Made by a program: the position numbers and the translations under genes | Notes under the pieces: model-generated | Told to the model about the DNA's origin: nothing | The model's input: only the letters and a program-made list of their open reading frames with translations | The model's database searches: none | Assembly (NCBI GenBank): GCA_902729315.2 | Contig: LR746272.1 | Span: 12,201,827-12,265,826, forward strand | Direction of reading: 5' to 3' | Length of the DNA: 64,000 bases | Origin: Spirodela intermedia | Taxonomy: Eukaryota > Streptophyta > Magnoliopsida > Alismatales > Araceae | Part shown: one piece after another, positions 12,001 to 22,697 of the stretch | Position numbering within the stretch: position 1 is the stretch's first letter | How the letters are laid out: each line of letters starts with the position of its first letter

Positions 12001-13041
12001 ATTTCAATCCCTATATTAGAGAGATTCTGGAATCCGTTTGACCTTTTCATTGAATTTTATAGCATTAACCAAAGCACCAGAAGTACTCTCTTATTTGGCT
12101 ACATTATAAGGGAAGGAGTTACAGTAGTTCCCTCGAATCAGAGAAAACAAAGAAGTAAAAAAATGAGTACTTCCTTCAAAATCTACGGTCTCCTTCAAAG
12201 TGCTATCCTCAAAATTTCCTACATTCCGCCATGCGAAAATTTCCTCAAGATCCTCATAGCCAAAATTGGTCAATCATGATTTCAAGTTCACTGACACATC
12301 ATGAACTCAGAAGAAAACGAAATTACGGTTCGATCTAGAATAAGATAACTTCGTCGCTAACCTTCCTGTTTCTAACAACCGAAAACAGCCCCCTTCCAAA
12401 ATAAAAGAATGACGGATTATATATTTAAATTAGAATCATTGGAGAAGCCATTTCAAGCCAGGGGAAATCATGTTTCATTTATCAAATTTCCAAAACCAAC
12501 TCAAATTTTTAGTAACTATTTTATAAATGATGAATAAAGACTGATACATAATTAGCTACTATACCATGACAATGAAAATTTCCATTAGCCTATTCTAGGT
12601 ACAAAGTGCAAAAATTCTAGATTGCCATGAAGTGACCACGGAATTCAAGTGATTAACAGTGGCGATGAAATACCTGATTAGAGAGATGAGAGGACTCAGA
12701 ATCTTTGTGGGATGATTCCTTGGAATTTTCCAGTCCCTTGACTAGAACCTGTAGTAAACGAAAATAAATTCAGATGATCCTAGGCAAGAATGAGCATCAT
12801 CCATTCTATGAAGGGATCACCGTTCAGGATGGTGTCGTACCTGTACATCGCCTAGAATGTCAGACAGCTTCCCGTTTCGCAACACGATCGAGCCAGTATA
12901 CCCTGCCAATTGAACGAGGAAAACCCTGAGATACCACCAATAGACAGGTAAAATAAGCACGAAAGAAGGCATTTGGCCACGGATACCTGCTCCGATCAAG
13001 ATGAGAATCTTGGAAAGGCCTATTCCACTTTGCATCGCCAT
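7568..13041 (-). CDS. DUF1664 family protein, 301 aa, 11 exons
   Basis: A plant DUF1664 protein, probably organelle- or endomembrane-associated; the molecular function is unknown. Exons in transcript order: 13041-12987, 12902-12841, 12748-12674, 10356-10278, 10016-9946, 9856-9755, 9387-9298, 8960-8886, 8806-8774, 7931-7872, 7771-7568. They sum to 906 nt, all junctions are GT-AG, and frame is kept throughout. The N-terminus is a short hydrophobic anchor (GLSKILILIGAG). A second hydrophobic segment encoded by exon 5 ends in GYGYLWWK. After it comes the family core with YVTKRNMANAV and LTQRIENLDGK, then a heptad-like coiled coil. The C-terminal exon is proline-rich and poorly conserved. Intron 3 is about 2.3 kb. 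I recognised the family from memory; exon 10 and the start of exon 11 are the least certain parts. Confidence 0.85.
8995..9044. repeat. (AG)n microsatellite in a DUF1664 intron
   Basis: A perfect GA/AG run of about 50 bp in the intron between exons 7 and 8 of the DUF1664 gene. Confidence 0.95.
10357..12673. other. Long intron 3 of the DUF1664 gene
   Basis: This 2.3-kb intron is much longer than its neighbours. The part at 11100-12300 differs in texture from the flanking AT-rich DNA and contains short open frames (for example 11932-12279 on the plus strand) without a recognisable domain. It may hold a decayed insertion, but I found no terminal repeats or target-site duplication. Confidence 0.4.
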
Positions 13042-13463
13042 GGCTCCCCTCCGCAGCGCCCCCCAACGAAAACCTACCTTTCTAAATTACAGCCCAAAAA
13101 CTATCTATAGAGAAGCAGAGGACGAAGGCAGGATTGGAAAAAGATCCCCGACCCGCAAGCAGAACCTCCACCCTCTCCTATCCCGGGCAGGGCGACGATC
13201 AGAGAAGTCCGACTCCGGCCAATACGGGGCGGCGCCGTGGCGTCGGAGGCTTTAGCTGGTAAACGCGCGAGTTTCACGGAAATATGATGCACGTACAACC
13301 ACCCAACGTGCGTTTCCCGTCCGATGGGCATCGGACGGTGACGAGAGCTGGGATTAAAATCGTTATGCACACCAACTTCAAAACTACGCACAAGATCAGC
13401 TCAGCCCGAGTCAACCCGCCGAGTTGAACGCACCATCGCTCACTCTCGTCTTAACCCTGTAAG
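13042..13463. promoter_or_regulatory. Shared 422-bp region between divergent DUF1664 and tRNase Z genes
   Basis: The start codons of two divergent genes are only 422 bp apart, so both 5' UTRs and both promoters must fit here. The interval is more GC-rich than the surrounding DNA. I see no clear TATA box. This fits a TATA-less bidirectional housekeeping promoter, but that is inferred from geometry only. Confidence 0.55.
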
Positions 13464-15893
13464 ATGGCCTTCGTCTTCGTCTGCAACTTTCTTCTGGTTT
13501 CCGGGAAATCCAAGTCTCTCTGCTCCATGGCGACGGACGGAGGGAAGAAGAAGGGGGGAAGGGGCTTCGAGGTGGAGGGATATCCCGTGGAGGGGCTGTC
13601 AATCGGTGGGCAGGAGACCTGCGTGATATTCCCCACGCTCAAGATGGCCTTCGACATTGGTCGGTGCCCGCAGCGCGCCATCTCGCAGGAGTACCTGTTC
13701 ATCTCCCATGGCCACATGGATCATATAGTAATCCCCGATGCTATCTGTCTCTTTCCTCCGCCCGCTTCTGTTTCGGAAGTGGAGTATCGAGTTTGATTGA
13801 TGGAAATTCTCCGGTTGATGGCGCACTAGGGAGGACTGCCGATGTACGTGGCCACCCGGGGGCTGTACAAGATGAAGCCTCCGACGATTTTTGTGCCGCC
13901 GTCCATCAAGGAGAACGTGGAGAGGTTGTTCGAAGTGCACAGAGCGATGGACCAGTCCGAGTTGAAGCATAACCTCGTCCCTTTGAATGTCGGTGAGGCA
14001 TCCTCTCAGCTTTCCCCATTCCGTCACCATCTTCATCTATACTCGTGAATGGATGTGGCTATAGCTTCATACAAATACTTTCAGGGGAGGAATTTCTTCT
14101 GAGGAAGGACATTAAGGTGAGAGCATTCAGGACTTACCACTCGATACCTAGCCAGGTGAATCCCTGTCGCAAGCTTTATCTCTCTGGCTGATCTGTCCAA
14201 CCTGTTCTTGGCCTAGGATTCCTAAGGCTGTTGAGTTATAATACTTGTAGGGTTATGTGATTTACAGTCTAAGGCATAAACTTAAGCCAGAGTATGCGGG
14301 CCTCTCCGGGAATGAGATCAAGAACTTGAGGTTATCAGGTGTGGAGGTCTGTCTTTGCAGTCACTTTGAAGAGGCTTACTTCACAGTTAGAACATCGGGT
14401 ATTTTCCTCGCAGATTCTTATCACCATGGAATGACAGGTTACATACTCAATCACATCGCCTGAGATTGCTTTTACCGGGGACACCATGTCCGACTTCATA
14501 GCTGATCAGGATAACATAGATGCATTGAAGGCTCGTGTTCTTGTGATGGAGGTACTACCCAAGTTCGCTGATTCCAAATAAGTTGCTATCTACCTCCATC
14601 TCGGCATGATTTTTTATTTTCATTCATAGGTGAATGATTTTGTAAAGTTTGATCCTTCAACAATATGCATCCTCACTTCAGAGACTTTGTTATCTCATCC
14701 TCCTCTTATGATCTTATTTTTTGGGCTAGATTCATTTCAACATAGATTTCTTGGGATGGTATTTTCAGCATGCACAGGCTTAAGACCAGAAGACATGCAC
14801 AGACTTGTTCATTAAAAACATGGGTATTTTATTGTATTATGCCTGACTTTTATCAGTGGATGACTTTGACAAAAAAGCTTTCTAGTATAAACCCAACTCG
14901 TGGATGTGTTGGCACCATGTGTACATACATGTTCAAGTTATTATTTATTTAGACATTAAGTGAATGAAGATGAGATAATCAAGGCTTCACTTTTATTCAA
15001 GTTTTAATTTAGATGAATCGATAATGGTTGGGTATCCAATCAGTTCTGCTAAAACTGGGGTGCCCTGCTATCTTTATGTGGGAAAATATCTCTTGGTGGG
15101 TACCCAGTAAAGAATTCAAACATAGAAAACAGATAGAGGCAACCTTTCTCCGAAAAGAAGCACTGTTGTCTTCAACCATAAGAGATATTACTCTGAAGTT
15201 ATTCGAACCTGCTTTGTAATGGCTTAAGATTTGGAAAGGCGTCGTTCTATGATATACATCCTGCATTCCCTTTAAAACCTATTCATTTTTCTGAGGCCTT
15301 TACACATTATTTGATGGGTGCCATATTAAGGATGGGAAGAGAAGCTTTATTCTCTGTGAATCAGCACTGCAATCTCAAGGGATTGTGCTCTCACCTCCAC
15401 ATAAATTTTAAGAACTTCTTGGGGTTTTCCACTCAGTCACCATCTTTCTTTTAAACTCCTTGTGTAATTCTTCCCAGAGCACCTTCGTTGATGAAGCAAT
15501 GACGATAGAGAATGCAAGAGACTATGGCCACACCCATCTGTCTGAGGTCTGCTTCACTTGTCACATGAACATGGTTGGAGAATTCGATCCATCTTATCTT
15601 CCCTTCTGATTTATTAACTAATTTTTTCTCATGATACTTTGAGAGCAGATCGCTCGCTGTGCGGACAAGTTTGAAAATAAAGCCATTCTTCTGATCCATT
15701 TCTCAGCTAGATATCAGGCCGAGGTAAGTCCTTCATAAATCATTTTAAAAGTTGAAATAGTCAGCTGATTTCTTCCTCCTCGTCCCCTCCATTTCCATGA
15801 ATTCTGCTATCTGCTCAGGAAATCCAGGCCGCCATTTCCAAATTGCCTCCTCCCTTGTCTGGCCGAGTTTTCGCACTGACTGAAGGCTTCTGA
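13464..15893 (+). CDS. TRZ: tRNase Z, short form (tRNA 3' endonuclease), 8 exons
   Basis: tRNase Z removes the 3' trailer from precursor tRNA so that CCA can be added. Exons: 13464-13727, 13830-13992, 14085-14155, 14251-14346, 14438-14551, 15478-15546, 15649-15723, 15819-15893. They sum to 927 nt (308 aa), all GT-AG and in frame. The metallo-beta-lactamase zinc motif HGHMDH lies at residues 82-87, followed by GGLPMYVATRG. Further family blocks are EYAGLSGNEIKNL, IAFTGDT, RDYGHTHLSE and LIHFSARY. The length and the lack of a duplicated N-half mark the short (TRZ1/TRZ2) form. Two starts are possible. The first ATG gives a 21-residue hydrophobic extension. The in-frame ATG at 13527 gives a 287-aa protein, close to the usual short-form length. 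Intron 5 is about 930 bp. Confidence 0.95.
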
Positions 15894-16623
15894 TTGAATA
15901 TGAACCGCATGTGTAGATTGATGTTGGAAAACATGGATCTTGATGATTGATCTTCCTCTCCTGTCATTTGTGAACCAGAAGAAAATACAGCCGTTGTGGG
16001 ATAGGCTAATTAAGGCTTGTCTATCTCCACGGTCTTGTGAAGGAAAGAACATGTTCAAGCATTTGCAATTTTCTATTCGTCTCTATCTTCATTGTAAGAG
16101 CTAACGATCCATGCAGCAGCCATGGGCTTTTCCAGTTCTTCAGTCTACATAATACAATTTGAGCTATGTATAAAGCATTGTATTTCACATGTTAGTATCA
16201 CTCCTTCAAAGTAACCTCAGTCTTGGTTTGTTGTGTCATTCATGTCCGTCAACTAAACTGAACTCTGCCCATGGATTCAATGATAGGACATATTTCCCTA
16301 ACCTTGGCCAATATGGTGGGATATTCCGTTTTCCCATACCCAAGACATCTTCATTCTTGCCTTCCTGTTGAATGCCATTCCTTCCCCACCCTCCACACCG
16401 GCCGTTTTCAATGCGACATTATACTGCAGATGCATCATATTTATACACACATAACATACATACATACATACATACATCTGGGTATACTGATATGTATTTG
16501 GGCATGTAAAGACGCAAGTTATATAAATATATATATATACATATATGGTTATAATATGTATGTATAGATATATACCTGGGCATATAAAGAATCAAGCTAT
16601 TACATCCAAGTCAACCTTCGCTT
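15894..16623. other. Convergent 3' flanks of tRNase Z and the zinc-knuckle gene
   Basis: The two genes converge here, so the interval should hold both 3' UTRs and polyadenylation regions. It also carries a TACA/ATAC run at 16455-16477 and an AT run near 16521-16545. I see no other gene. Confidence 0.5.
16455..16545. repeat. (ATAC)n and (TA)n microsatellites
   Basis: There are five to six perfect ACAT/ATAC tetranucleotides at 16455-16477 and a TA run at 16521-16539. Both lie in the convergent intergenic interval. Confidence 0.85.
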
Positions 16624-19600
16624 TTAGCCTGAATTAGGCTCTGATTTGTGGAGGCATGTTCTACTATTGTGCCCTTTTCTAAGGCACATTCTACAGGAAT
16701 AAGTTCTCATATTATCAGAAATCAAGTTGAGAGTAACCTTACTGGGAGTTGACTGCGCTGACAAGCATGTCCTCCGGTTATGACCCACTTGGCCGCAGAC
16801 ACTACACCTGTGTTCACTACTCTCAGTCTTCAGACTCGATCCATCACTAGACACATTCCTCCTACAGGTCCGCCTGTTGTGCCCTCTTTCCCCACATATC
16901 CGGCACTTGAACTGCCTCTTTCCTGAGCCATCATCTAGAGACGGGCAGTAGTGCCTCCTATGGCCTTCTTCCCCGCAGTGACTGCAGAAATATTTTACAC
17001 CTAAAATCAAGGAGAAAACATAGGATTATAACAGGATTATGTGCAATTCAAAAATGGATAATATTTATGCTCAGAAAGATAACCCTTTTTCAAATAATTA
17101 AGAATAATCTGACTTAGAAGGTGATGACTGAGCTGATGAGTGCATGCCTTTCATAGACATGCTCCTCTTTTGGCGATTCTCTGGGTTACGGAAATAGGCT
17201 TTCATAGCCTCAGAGGCCTGCTTCCTCGCTTCTGGAGTCCCTTTTGTTTTCTGGACATGAAGACAAGCACAGATATCGATCAATGGGCAACTTTAGATTA
17301 TTTCCAGAATTTCATACAAAGTTGATCATCTGAAAATCGACCCAAGAGGATGCTGATCATCAAATTTTTACGCTTTATAGTTTCAAACCTTAATTGCTGC
17401 CACTCTCTGCGCATGTAGCGTAGGGTTGCGATGTATGATCCTCATTCTTTTGCTAAACAGACCTGTTTTCGCGTTCAGACTCTGCAGACACTCAACCACT
17501 CAAAGCATTAGATTTAAACTTCACCCAGCAATCTGTTAATCACTGTTATTATGAATTTAGTAACAAATGTGAGCATTACGAAAAATGCAGAATAAGTTTG
17601 ATAAATCCGCTGCTCTAGTGAGGAAAAAAAGAGAAAGCAAGAAATCATAGTCTTTTGTGATTCAAAGCATAGATTATTACACCACGAAGATAAATAAAGT
17701 TTGAGAGCATATTTGAATTAGACGAAAAAAAAAAGAGAGACGTCGTGATGTATAATAGCCCGATTGTTTTCTAGGAGATAAAGAAAGATTGCCTTCAATG
17801 ATCGGCTGATCTTTAAACCAACTTCAGGAGACGGTGATTGATACACACGCTTTGATTTTCTAGCGACATTGACTTCTATCTCAAGATTGTCAACGTCATC
17901 ATCCTCCTTAACTTTTAGTGGAGAGCTGCAAAAATGAGCGTCATATGATACAGATCAAATTATGGATTCCAACAAGTGAGATCGCAAATGAAATGGGAAC
18001 TTATCCATTATTTTCTTCCTAACTGCATCAAATATCACCCTCCATGCTATTTGTTTATATATGTAACTGTTATTGTATGAACCCAGGAATTGAAACAGGC
18101 TAGAAGACCAAAAAAAAATGTCCCATATTTTAGATTGGTCAAGGTTCGCTCTGTTAGTTAAAGAAAATAAGCTGATAAAATCAAAGCTCAACTCAGGATT
18201 AGGTAGCAGACGAAATGTCACTTATATGATCATCAAAAAACATGTTAAGCATAACCAATGGTCCGAAAATTGTTCACATAATTAAAAGGCAAGGTTCAGA
18301 TAACACACCACTATGATACAGAACCGGGGAAACCAACATGAACAGTGAGATCCAGTTTCCCATTATTCTAATCAGAATTCTCCAGAAAATGCTTGAATAA
18401 TCAAAATTGAACTGAAAACCAATTTGAACAGGTTGGTTCATTCGGAAATGAAGAATGTCAGTGCTTTCTATTGGTTCCAGCTTCATTGTGGTGTCGGACC
18501 TGCACCAGACCATGAATGGTTGGCCTCTTAAAAGATGTCAAGGACAGGCAGCAACGCACTCCAGTCCTGGTTATGCTCACTGATGATCTGGGCTCGAAAC
18601 ACAGAGTAAATGAATCACCTAGTCTGTCATTTGAACCAGGGACCTAACAGATCCCCGTATATTTCTGCATCTGAGGAATGGAAGGATACCGATCAGGGAA
18701 CAAGATGCCCTTTTTTTCAGAAGACAAATGACAATACATGCCCATAACCATGGTTTGCTGTAGATACCACATGGGTCGTTTGGAGGTAATCAGGTCAAAC
18801 AAGTTGATTGAAAAAAATGGCCTCAAAAATATTCAAGCCGCGGAAAGGAGATACAACTAACCATTTTCTTAGTCTCTGAGTCAACACCACGCCAGAAAAC
18901 TGGTTACTCATTAACATATGTATGTACTATTTTTATTTATTTCGATTTATAATGGTAACTCAAGTAATTATAATATGAATAACCTGTACCCTGGAGATTG
19001 CCAATTTATGATTCTAATAGGACGATAGATTTGAGCGTTGAAATATAAAAAAAACAGTGGCAGTTTCCCACCTGATCATTCACTGGCAATGGGCCAACAG
19101 CTAGCTACGTATGGCTGCATTGGCAAGTATGCCCTACATTTAATTCTCTATTTGTAGACGATTTCGTATGATATTTTCCAAGTATTTTTCAGATTTTCGT
19201 ACCTAAGAATATTCTCATCCTAATGATATATAGTAGCCTATGAATGAAGAGGAGACCATTATCGATTTCTTCCCCCGCTAAAAGACCTAATGTCAGACGG
19301 AATGGATACGAATAATAATAGATAATCGATAAATATCTGGTCCTGAAAGAAATCTACATGAAAATTTTGAAATTCTAGAAGGCGCCATTGGTAATAGATA
19401 GATAGCAGAAACCCCAAAACTAAAAGAAACAGGTCAGGGATATTGCAAATTAGCAGAGAGAAAGTAGTAAAAAATCAATGCAAGATATACCTAGATCGAG
19501 CTTTTTCCCATGGTCTCTCGTCAATTGACTCTTCCCATATTACACAATCTCCTAAACACTTCTGGCAAGTTTTAAGACCCTGAGATGTGGTGGACAGAAT

Positions 19601-20997
19601 AGACAAATATGAGTGACAATACAAGAGATAGAACTGATGATCACTTCAATCTATCTTCGGTTTCATAGATTTATTTTCCATGCTCTGGAAAGCTTTCCTA
19701 AATTTTTAATACGTTTGTTGAAAGGTAGGAAGTTCTCAACAAAAGTGCAATATTCCTTTATCAGAACTTATAATGTTATCGAAATCTAAAGAATGATAAT
19801 GCCAAGGAACCATAGGTACCAAATTCAGACAAGAATCAAGAACTTGCAAACAAAATATAATGAGACACAAAGGTCATCTGAATTCGACAGGAGAGGAAAG
19901 TAATAAAAAAATTACCTTCCCGTCACATTCTGAACAGTCCACTCTTGATCTTTCGATTCCACACTCTGTACAAGGTGTATAGCCCCTGCCTCTGCAAGTA
20001 GGGCAAGGCAACTCTCTGATGTATTGACCATTCGGCCCAAACCAGGATCTTAGTTTTGGTGGACCAGAGATGACTTTCCTGCATTGGCATGTTTCATACG
20101 AGTACATACAAATGAGAATGAGATACGACGGCCAATTATCGAGTATCTACCTTCTGCATGCTCAATGTTCATTGTCACATGGAAAACATACTTCAAAGAC
20201 GTTGAATGAAATCAAAAAGCTCAAAACAAGTAAATATTACACATCACTTCTCTGTAAAGTATTTCATGCAAGTCAACAGGGGAATGAAGTGCAATGAGAC
20301 CCTCATCACAGGTCAGCATGCAACCCAGGTTTAGAAGCAAATGCCTGTGAGCAATTTCATCCTAAGCCTCTAGGTTTGCTGATGAGAGCATATACCAAAT
20401 TGAATTATTTTCCCAAAGGTTGAACATTGAATGAAAAATAGTGGATATTTACCCATTTCCTCTTTTTGAGCAATTTTTCAAGAAGGTCTTCTCATTTGTA
20501 GCAAATTTTCATACGAGAAGCTCTTATCGAGTCATTTTTAATGGATCTGTTTGTGTATGTGAAGCCAATTTCCAAATGTAGCGTTCGTCGTGAATAATAT
20601 GCACATATATCGAATTCAAGAGATAGAAACATTTTAAGGTGTTTCTCTAACCAGAAAGAAACGAGAGAGCAACATACCTCGGTTGCAGATCCACTTCCAA
20701 TCCCAGAAGATCTTTAGAGGGGTCGTAATCGAGCTTTCAAACGAAAGATGAGAAAATCAATGTCAAAATTGGAAAAGATAAACTGCGCGGGAGACCAAAA
20801 CACCGAACATCAGTGCCTAATCGAGAAGCAGCATGTCCCCGTACCGGAGGCGAACGCTCCCCAATGGAGGAAGAGATTCCATTGGGGACTCCCAGGCCTC
20901 CCCGCCTGAAGCGGAGGTACGTGCGCACACGACCGCAGCCCTGCCATCTGAAGACGGAAATGCAGTACCTGGGCAAGCCAGAGTCCACAGAGAACAT
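16624..20997 (-). CDS. Zinc-knuckle protein with DnaJ-like Cys motifs and a NUMOD3-like segment, about 400 aa
   Basis: A plant-type zinc protein, function unknown. Exons in transcript order: 20997-20809 (tentative), 20733-20678, 20078-19916, 19579-19491, 17925-17793, 17481-17389, 17250-17148, 17000-16624; total 1203 nt. The tentative first exon is Ser/Arg-rich like a plastid transit peptide, but its start and donor are not secure. Next come CxxC pairs of the DnaJ zinc-finger type (CPTCRGRGYTPCTECG, CSECDGK, CQKCLGDC). Then a basic segment containing PEARKQASEAMKAYF and NPENRQKRS resembles NUMOD3. Last are four CCHC knuckles of the form CX2CX4HX4C (CSHCGEEGHRRHYC, CRICGERGHNRRTC, CSVCGQVGHNRRTC, CRMCLRKGHNSRTC). 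RNA or DNA binding is likely from the knuckles. The introns after the exons ending at 17793 and 17148 start with GC instead of GT. I am confident of exons 2-8 and not of exon 1. Confidence 0.8.
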
Positions 20998-21218
20998 GCC
21001 GTGTAGCTCCACCGCGAGGGAACCGCGGCGATATGAACAGCAACCACCGGGTTGCCGATGGAAATGCTTCAAATCGAACAGACCGGAGGGATTTGAAAGA
21101 TACACAGAGTGGGACGAAAAGATCTCCGGTGGGCGCGGCGCGCTCGGGCTCTGGGATGGAGAGCGCAGAGCTGATAACCTCCTGGATCTCGCGAGTCCAC
21201 GTCAGCGTGCCATCCCGG

Positions 21219-22370
21219 ACTGCTCCTCATAATCCAGTTTTTTTTATTCCATTAAAAAATTGACCCGATAATTTATTTTAATTCTGTCAAACGTAGCATT
21301 AAGGGATAAAGTGTAAACCTTTTTCTAATAAAGACAGTTTCCTATTTGAGTATTGATCCAAAGACTGCTCCCATATAATCCAAATTTTTTTATTTCATTA
21401 AAAACATATAATTTATATTTTTTGTCAAATATAGCATTAAGAGATAAAGGATAACCTTTTTTTAAGAAATAAAATTTCTTATTGGAATGTTAACCCAGAG
21501 ACTGCTCCCATATAATCCATATTTTAATTCCCTTTAAAATTTAACCGTCAATTTATATTTTTTTTGTCAAATACAACATTAAGAGATAAAGGATTAACCT
21601 TTTTTTAAGAAATAAAATTTCCTATTGGAATATTAACCCAAAGTTTGCTCCCATATAATCCAATTCTTTTATTCCCTTTAAAATTTAGCCGTCAATTTAT
21701 ATTTTTTTTTGTCAAATACAATATTAAGAGATAAAGGATTAACCTTTTTTTAAGAAATAAAATTTCCTATTGGAATATTAACCCGGAGACTGCTCCCATA
21801 TAATCCATATTTTTAATTCCCTTTCAAATTTAATCGTCAATTTATATTTTTTTTGTCAAATACAACATTAAGAGATAAAGGATTAACCTTTTTTTAAGAA
21901 ATAAAATTTCCTATTGGAATATTAACCCAGAGACTGCTCCCATATAATCCAGTTCTTTTATTCCCTTTAAAATTTGACCATCATTTTTTATAAAAAATAT
22001 AGCATTAAGAGATAAAGGATTAACCTTTTTTAAGAAATACAATTTCCCATTAGAATATTAGCCCATAGACTACTCCCATATAATCCATTTTTTTTATTCC
22101 ATTTAAAAATGATCAATTATTTATATATTTTTGTCAAATATAGCATTAAGAGACAAAAGGGTTGACCTTTTTGTTAAGAAATATAGTTCCCTATCATGAT
22201 ATTAACCCAAAGACTGCTCCCGTAGAATCCTTTTTTTTTATTCTATTTAAATTTTGGCTGACGCATTGATAGAAATCATGAGAATTTAGATTTTTTTCTC
22301 AGATCTAACATTGAGAAAAAAATGAATAACCTTTTTTAAGAAATAGAGTTTCCTAGTGGAATATTAACTA
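21219..22370. repeat. Tandem array of eight units of about 143 bp
   Basis: Eight head-to-tail units start at ACTGCTCC or a variant: 21219, 21364, 21501, 21644, 21789, 21933, 22069 and 22213. Spacings are 145, 137, 143, 145, 144, 136 and 144 bp, and the last unit is about 158 bp. Each unit contains the start box, ATAATCC, a T-rich run, GTCAAAT, ATTAAGAGATAAAGG, an AACCTTTTTTTAAGAAAT stretch and TTTCCTATTGGAATATTAACCC. Units 3-5 are nearly identical, while units 1, 7 and 8 are more diverged. The array is strongly AT-rich and non-coding. Confidence 0.92.
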
Positions 22371-22648
22371 AAAGGCCCTTTCATTATTTAAGATTTTTTA
22401 TTGTTGAGCATTAATTCTGTGGTGAAGGCGGCGAGGGCGGTGCGGTGGCCTTCAAAGCCACTGACTGGCCAAGAGACGTCATCACCGGGCCGAATATCCA
22501 GCCAGCAATGGCCCCCTCGTTCTCTCACCACTGGGCTTATTTATTGGGCCGGACAACCACCCGGCCCGTTGAGATAATAAACAGCATGCTATTGCAAAAT
22601 TCATACCAAGTACATTATTATTATTATCATCATCATTCGGGGCTCCCT

Positions 22649-22684
<36 letters not shown>

Positions 22685-22697
22685 GATGATGATGATG
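22371..22697. other. 3' flank of the MCTP gene
   Basis: This lies between the tandem array and the MCTP stop codon and presumably contains the MCTP 3' UTR. A (CT)n run occupies 22652-22681. Confidence 0.5.
22652..22681. repeat. (CT)n microsatellite in the MCTP 3' flank
   Basis: A perfect CT run of about 30 bp, ending 16 bp downstream of the MCTP stop codon in the transcript direction. Confidence 0.95.

Noticed and set aside
11100-12300. Possible transposon inside DUF1664 intron 3
   Set aside because: No terminal inverted or direct repeats, target-site duplication, or transposase/reverse transcriptase motif could be seen, so it is only noted as unusual intron DNA.
18610-18680. Stretch containing a reversed GGTTCAAAT-like motif, considered as a possible tRNA
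   Set aside because: No acceptor stem, D-arm or anticodon stem can be folded around it. No tRNA was found in the window by eye.
21219-22370. Tandem array considered as a CRISPR-like repeat-spacer array
   Set aside because: The whole unit of about 143 bp repeats with no unique spacers, and the host sequence is a plant nuclear genome.
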